64,000 nucleotides of DNA. Source: Salsuginibacillus halophilus (GTDB lineage Bacteria > Bacillota > Bacilli > Bacillales > Marinococcaceae). The DNA is taken from NCBI RefSeq assembly GCF_003014715.1, contig NZ_PYAV01000008.1:124001-188000 (forward strand), written 5' to 3'. Both the position numbers and the translations under genes were made by a program. Positions 63,303 through 64,000 of the stretch are shown in pieces (positions within the stretch are counted from its first letter, which is position 1; every line of letters starts with the position of its first letter). The notes below the pieces were generated by a model. The model did not search any database. It was not told the DNA's origin and saw nothing but the letters and a program-made list of their open reading frames with translations.

Positions 63303-64000
63303 ATGAATATCGGGGTGCCACGGGAAATCAAGAACAATGAAAATCGGGTTGCGATGACACCAGGCGGCGTCATGCAGATGAAACAATTCGGCCACAGCAT
63401 CATCGTCGAACGCGGAGCGGGGGAAGGTTCCGGTTTTAGCGATGAGCAGTATGAAGAGGCAGGAGCTTTGATTGTTGAAACGGCCGAAAAAGCATGGGAG
63501 CCGGATATGGTGATGAAAGTGAAAGAGCCTCTGCCTGAGGAGTACCAGTATTTCCGTGAAGGGCTTGTATTGTTTACATACCTTCACCTCGCTGCGGAAC
63601 CAGAGCTAACTGAAGCGTTAATAAAAGCCGGGGTTACAGCAATTGCATATGAGACTGTCCAGGATGCTGACGGCTCGCTCCCTTTATTGACACCTATGAG
63701 TGAAGTTGCCGGCCGGATGGCGTCATTGATGGGGACGCAGTTTTTAGAAAAACCAAAAGGCGGTAAAGGTGTTCTCCTTTCCGGCGTGCCAGGTGTAGAA
63801 CGAGGCCGGGTTACAATCATCGGCGGCGGAGTTGTCGGAACGAATGCTGCAAAGCTTGCTGTCGGTCTCGGAGCGAATGTAACAATGCTGGATTTAAGCC
63901 CGCAGCGGTTGCGGGAACTGGATGATTTATTCGGCAACGATATCAATACGATTATGTCAAATCCGCTAACAATCGCTGAAGCCGTTGAGAACGCAGATTT
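63303..64000 (+). CDS. ald: Alanine dehydrogenase, N-terminal part
   Basis: Gene cut by the right edge; 232 codons visible with no stop. N-terminus [23 protein letters not shown] and [12 protein letters not shown] are the substrate-domain signatures, and [28 protein letters not shown] is the NAD fold (about residues 170-200). It oxidises alanine to pyruvate and ammonia, which feeds sporulation and amino-acid use in Bacillus. ATG follows GGAGAGGA. Confidence 0.95.
   Translation, partial: MNIGVPREIKNNENRVAMTPGGVMQMKQFGHSIIVERGAGEGSGFSDEQYEEAGALIVETAEKAWEPDMVMKVKEPLPEEYQYFREGLVLFTYLHLAAEPELTEALIKAGVTAIAYETVQDADGSLPLLTPMSEVAGRMASLMGTQFLEKPKGGKGVLLSGVPGVERGRVTIIGGGVVGTNAAKLAVGLGANVTMLDLSPQRLRELDDLFGNDINTIMSNPLTIAEAVENAD

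Overview
The window reads as chromosome of a low-to-mid GC Gram-positive spore-former of the Bacillaceae, probably a halophile or alkaliphile. Sequence evidence: strong AGGAGG-type ribosome sites, sigma-A and sigma-B promoters, a tyrosyl T-box, a SacT-type RAT antiterminator, CcpA and candidate cre sites, and a gene order that largely follows the Bacillus subtilis ytzE-ytjP ... ytlP-ytlQ ... ytmP-trmB-ytnP-ytzB-ytoP-ytoQ ... ytpQ-ytpR-sftA ... murC-ytxG-ytxH ... aroA-ccpA-motP-motS-acuCBA-acsA ... tyrS ... rpsD-ytxK-ackA ... argGH segment (gene order recalled, not computed). The Na+-type stator MotPS and very acidic low-complexity segments in MotS, SftA and a class A PBP fit a salty or alkaline habitat (inference). 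No rRNA, tRNA, CRISPR array, prophage or intact insertion sequence was seen.

Layout. 1-3656: end of a SEDS (FtsW/RodA/SpoVE) gene, a Rossmann oxidoreductase, an RsuA-type pseudouridine synthase, a YtzE-like regulator and dipeptidase PepV. 3657-4292: intergenic region with repeat copy A. 4293-9490: cysteine synthase; a tightly packed run HAD-thpR-CidA/LrgA-CidB/LrgB-ytlQ; purU. 9938-16560: ytmP and trmB, separated by a complete sucrose cassette (sacT, RAT/terminator, sacP, fructokinase, sacA). 16561-17333: repeat copy B. 17334-28275: ytnP, ytzB, ytoP, ytoQ, a stand-alone EIIC-like membrane protein, ytpQ, ytpR, sftA, a small ORF, pncB and an unknown gene. 28276-28767: a candidate structured RNA, then murC. 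30288-42040: ytxGH under a sigma-B promoter, a large FtsA-like protein, aroA, ccpA, motPS, acuCBA divergent from acsA. 42154-48178: class A PBP, T-box-tyrS, Bcr/CflA efflux pump. 48179-48809: repeat copy C. 48810-52835: an ABC-2 transporter with its two-component system. 52896-64000: rpsD with a structured leader, ytxK, ackA, yhaM, an EcsC-family gene, argGH, uspA, a 43-residue ORF, ytkK, a small exported protein and the start of ald.

How the genes work together. Carbon control is a recurring theme: ccpA itself, cre-like sites at the sucrose promoter, acsA, ackA and possibly ald, and the AcuABC system that controls acetyl-CoA synthetase by acetylation and deacetylation. Acetate kinase and acetyl-CoA synthetase handle acetate overflow and recovery. 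Cell-envelope functions (SEDS protein, murC, class A PBP, CidAB-like proteins, FtsA-like protein, SftA) are scattered between.

The least explained features are a dispersed 0.3-0.6 kb non-coding repeat family (three copies, one flanked by a 17-bp direct repeat), a multi-helix RNA candidate before murC, the FtsA-like protein with a ~320-residue unassigned C-terminus, four near-identical 38-residue repeats in SftA, and a histidine kinase whose start has no ribosome site unless an A7 run is read in another frame.
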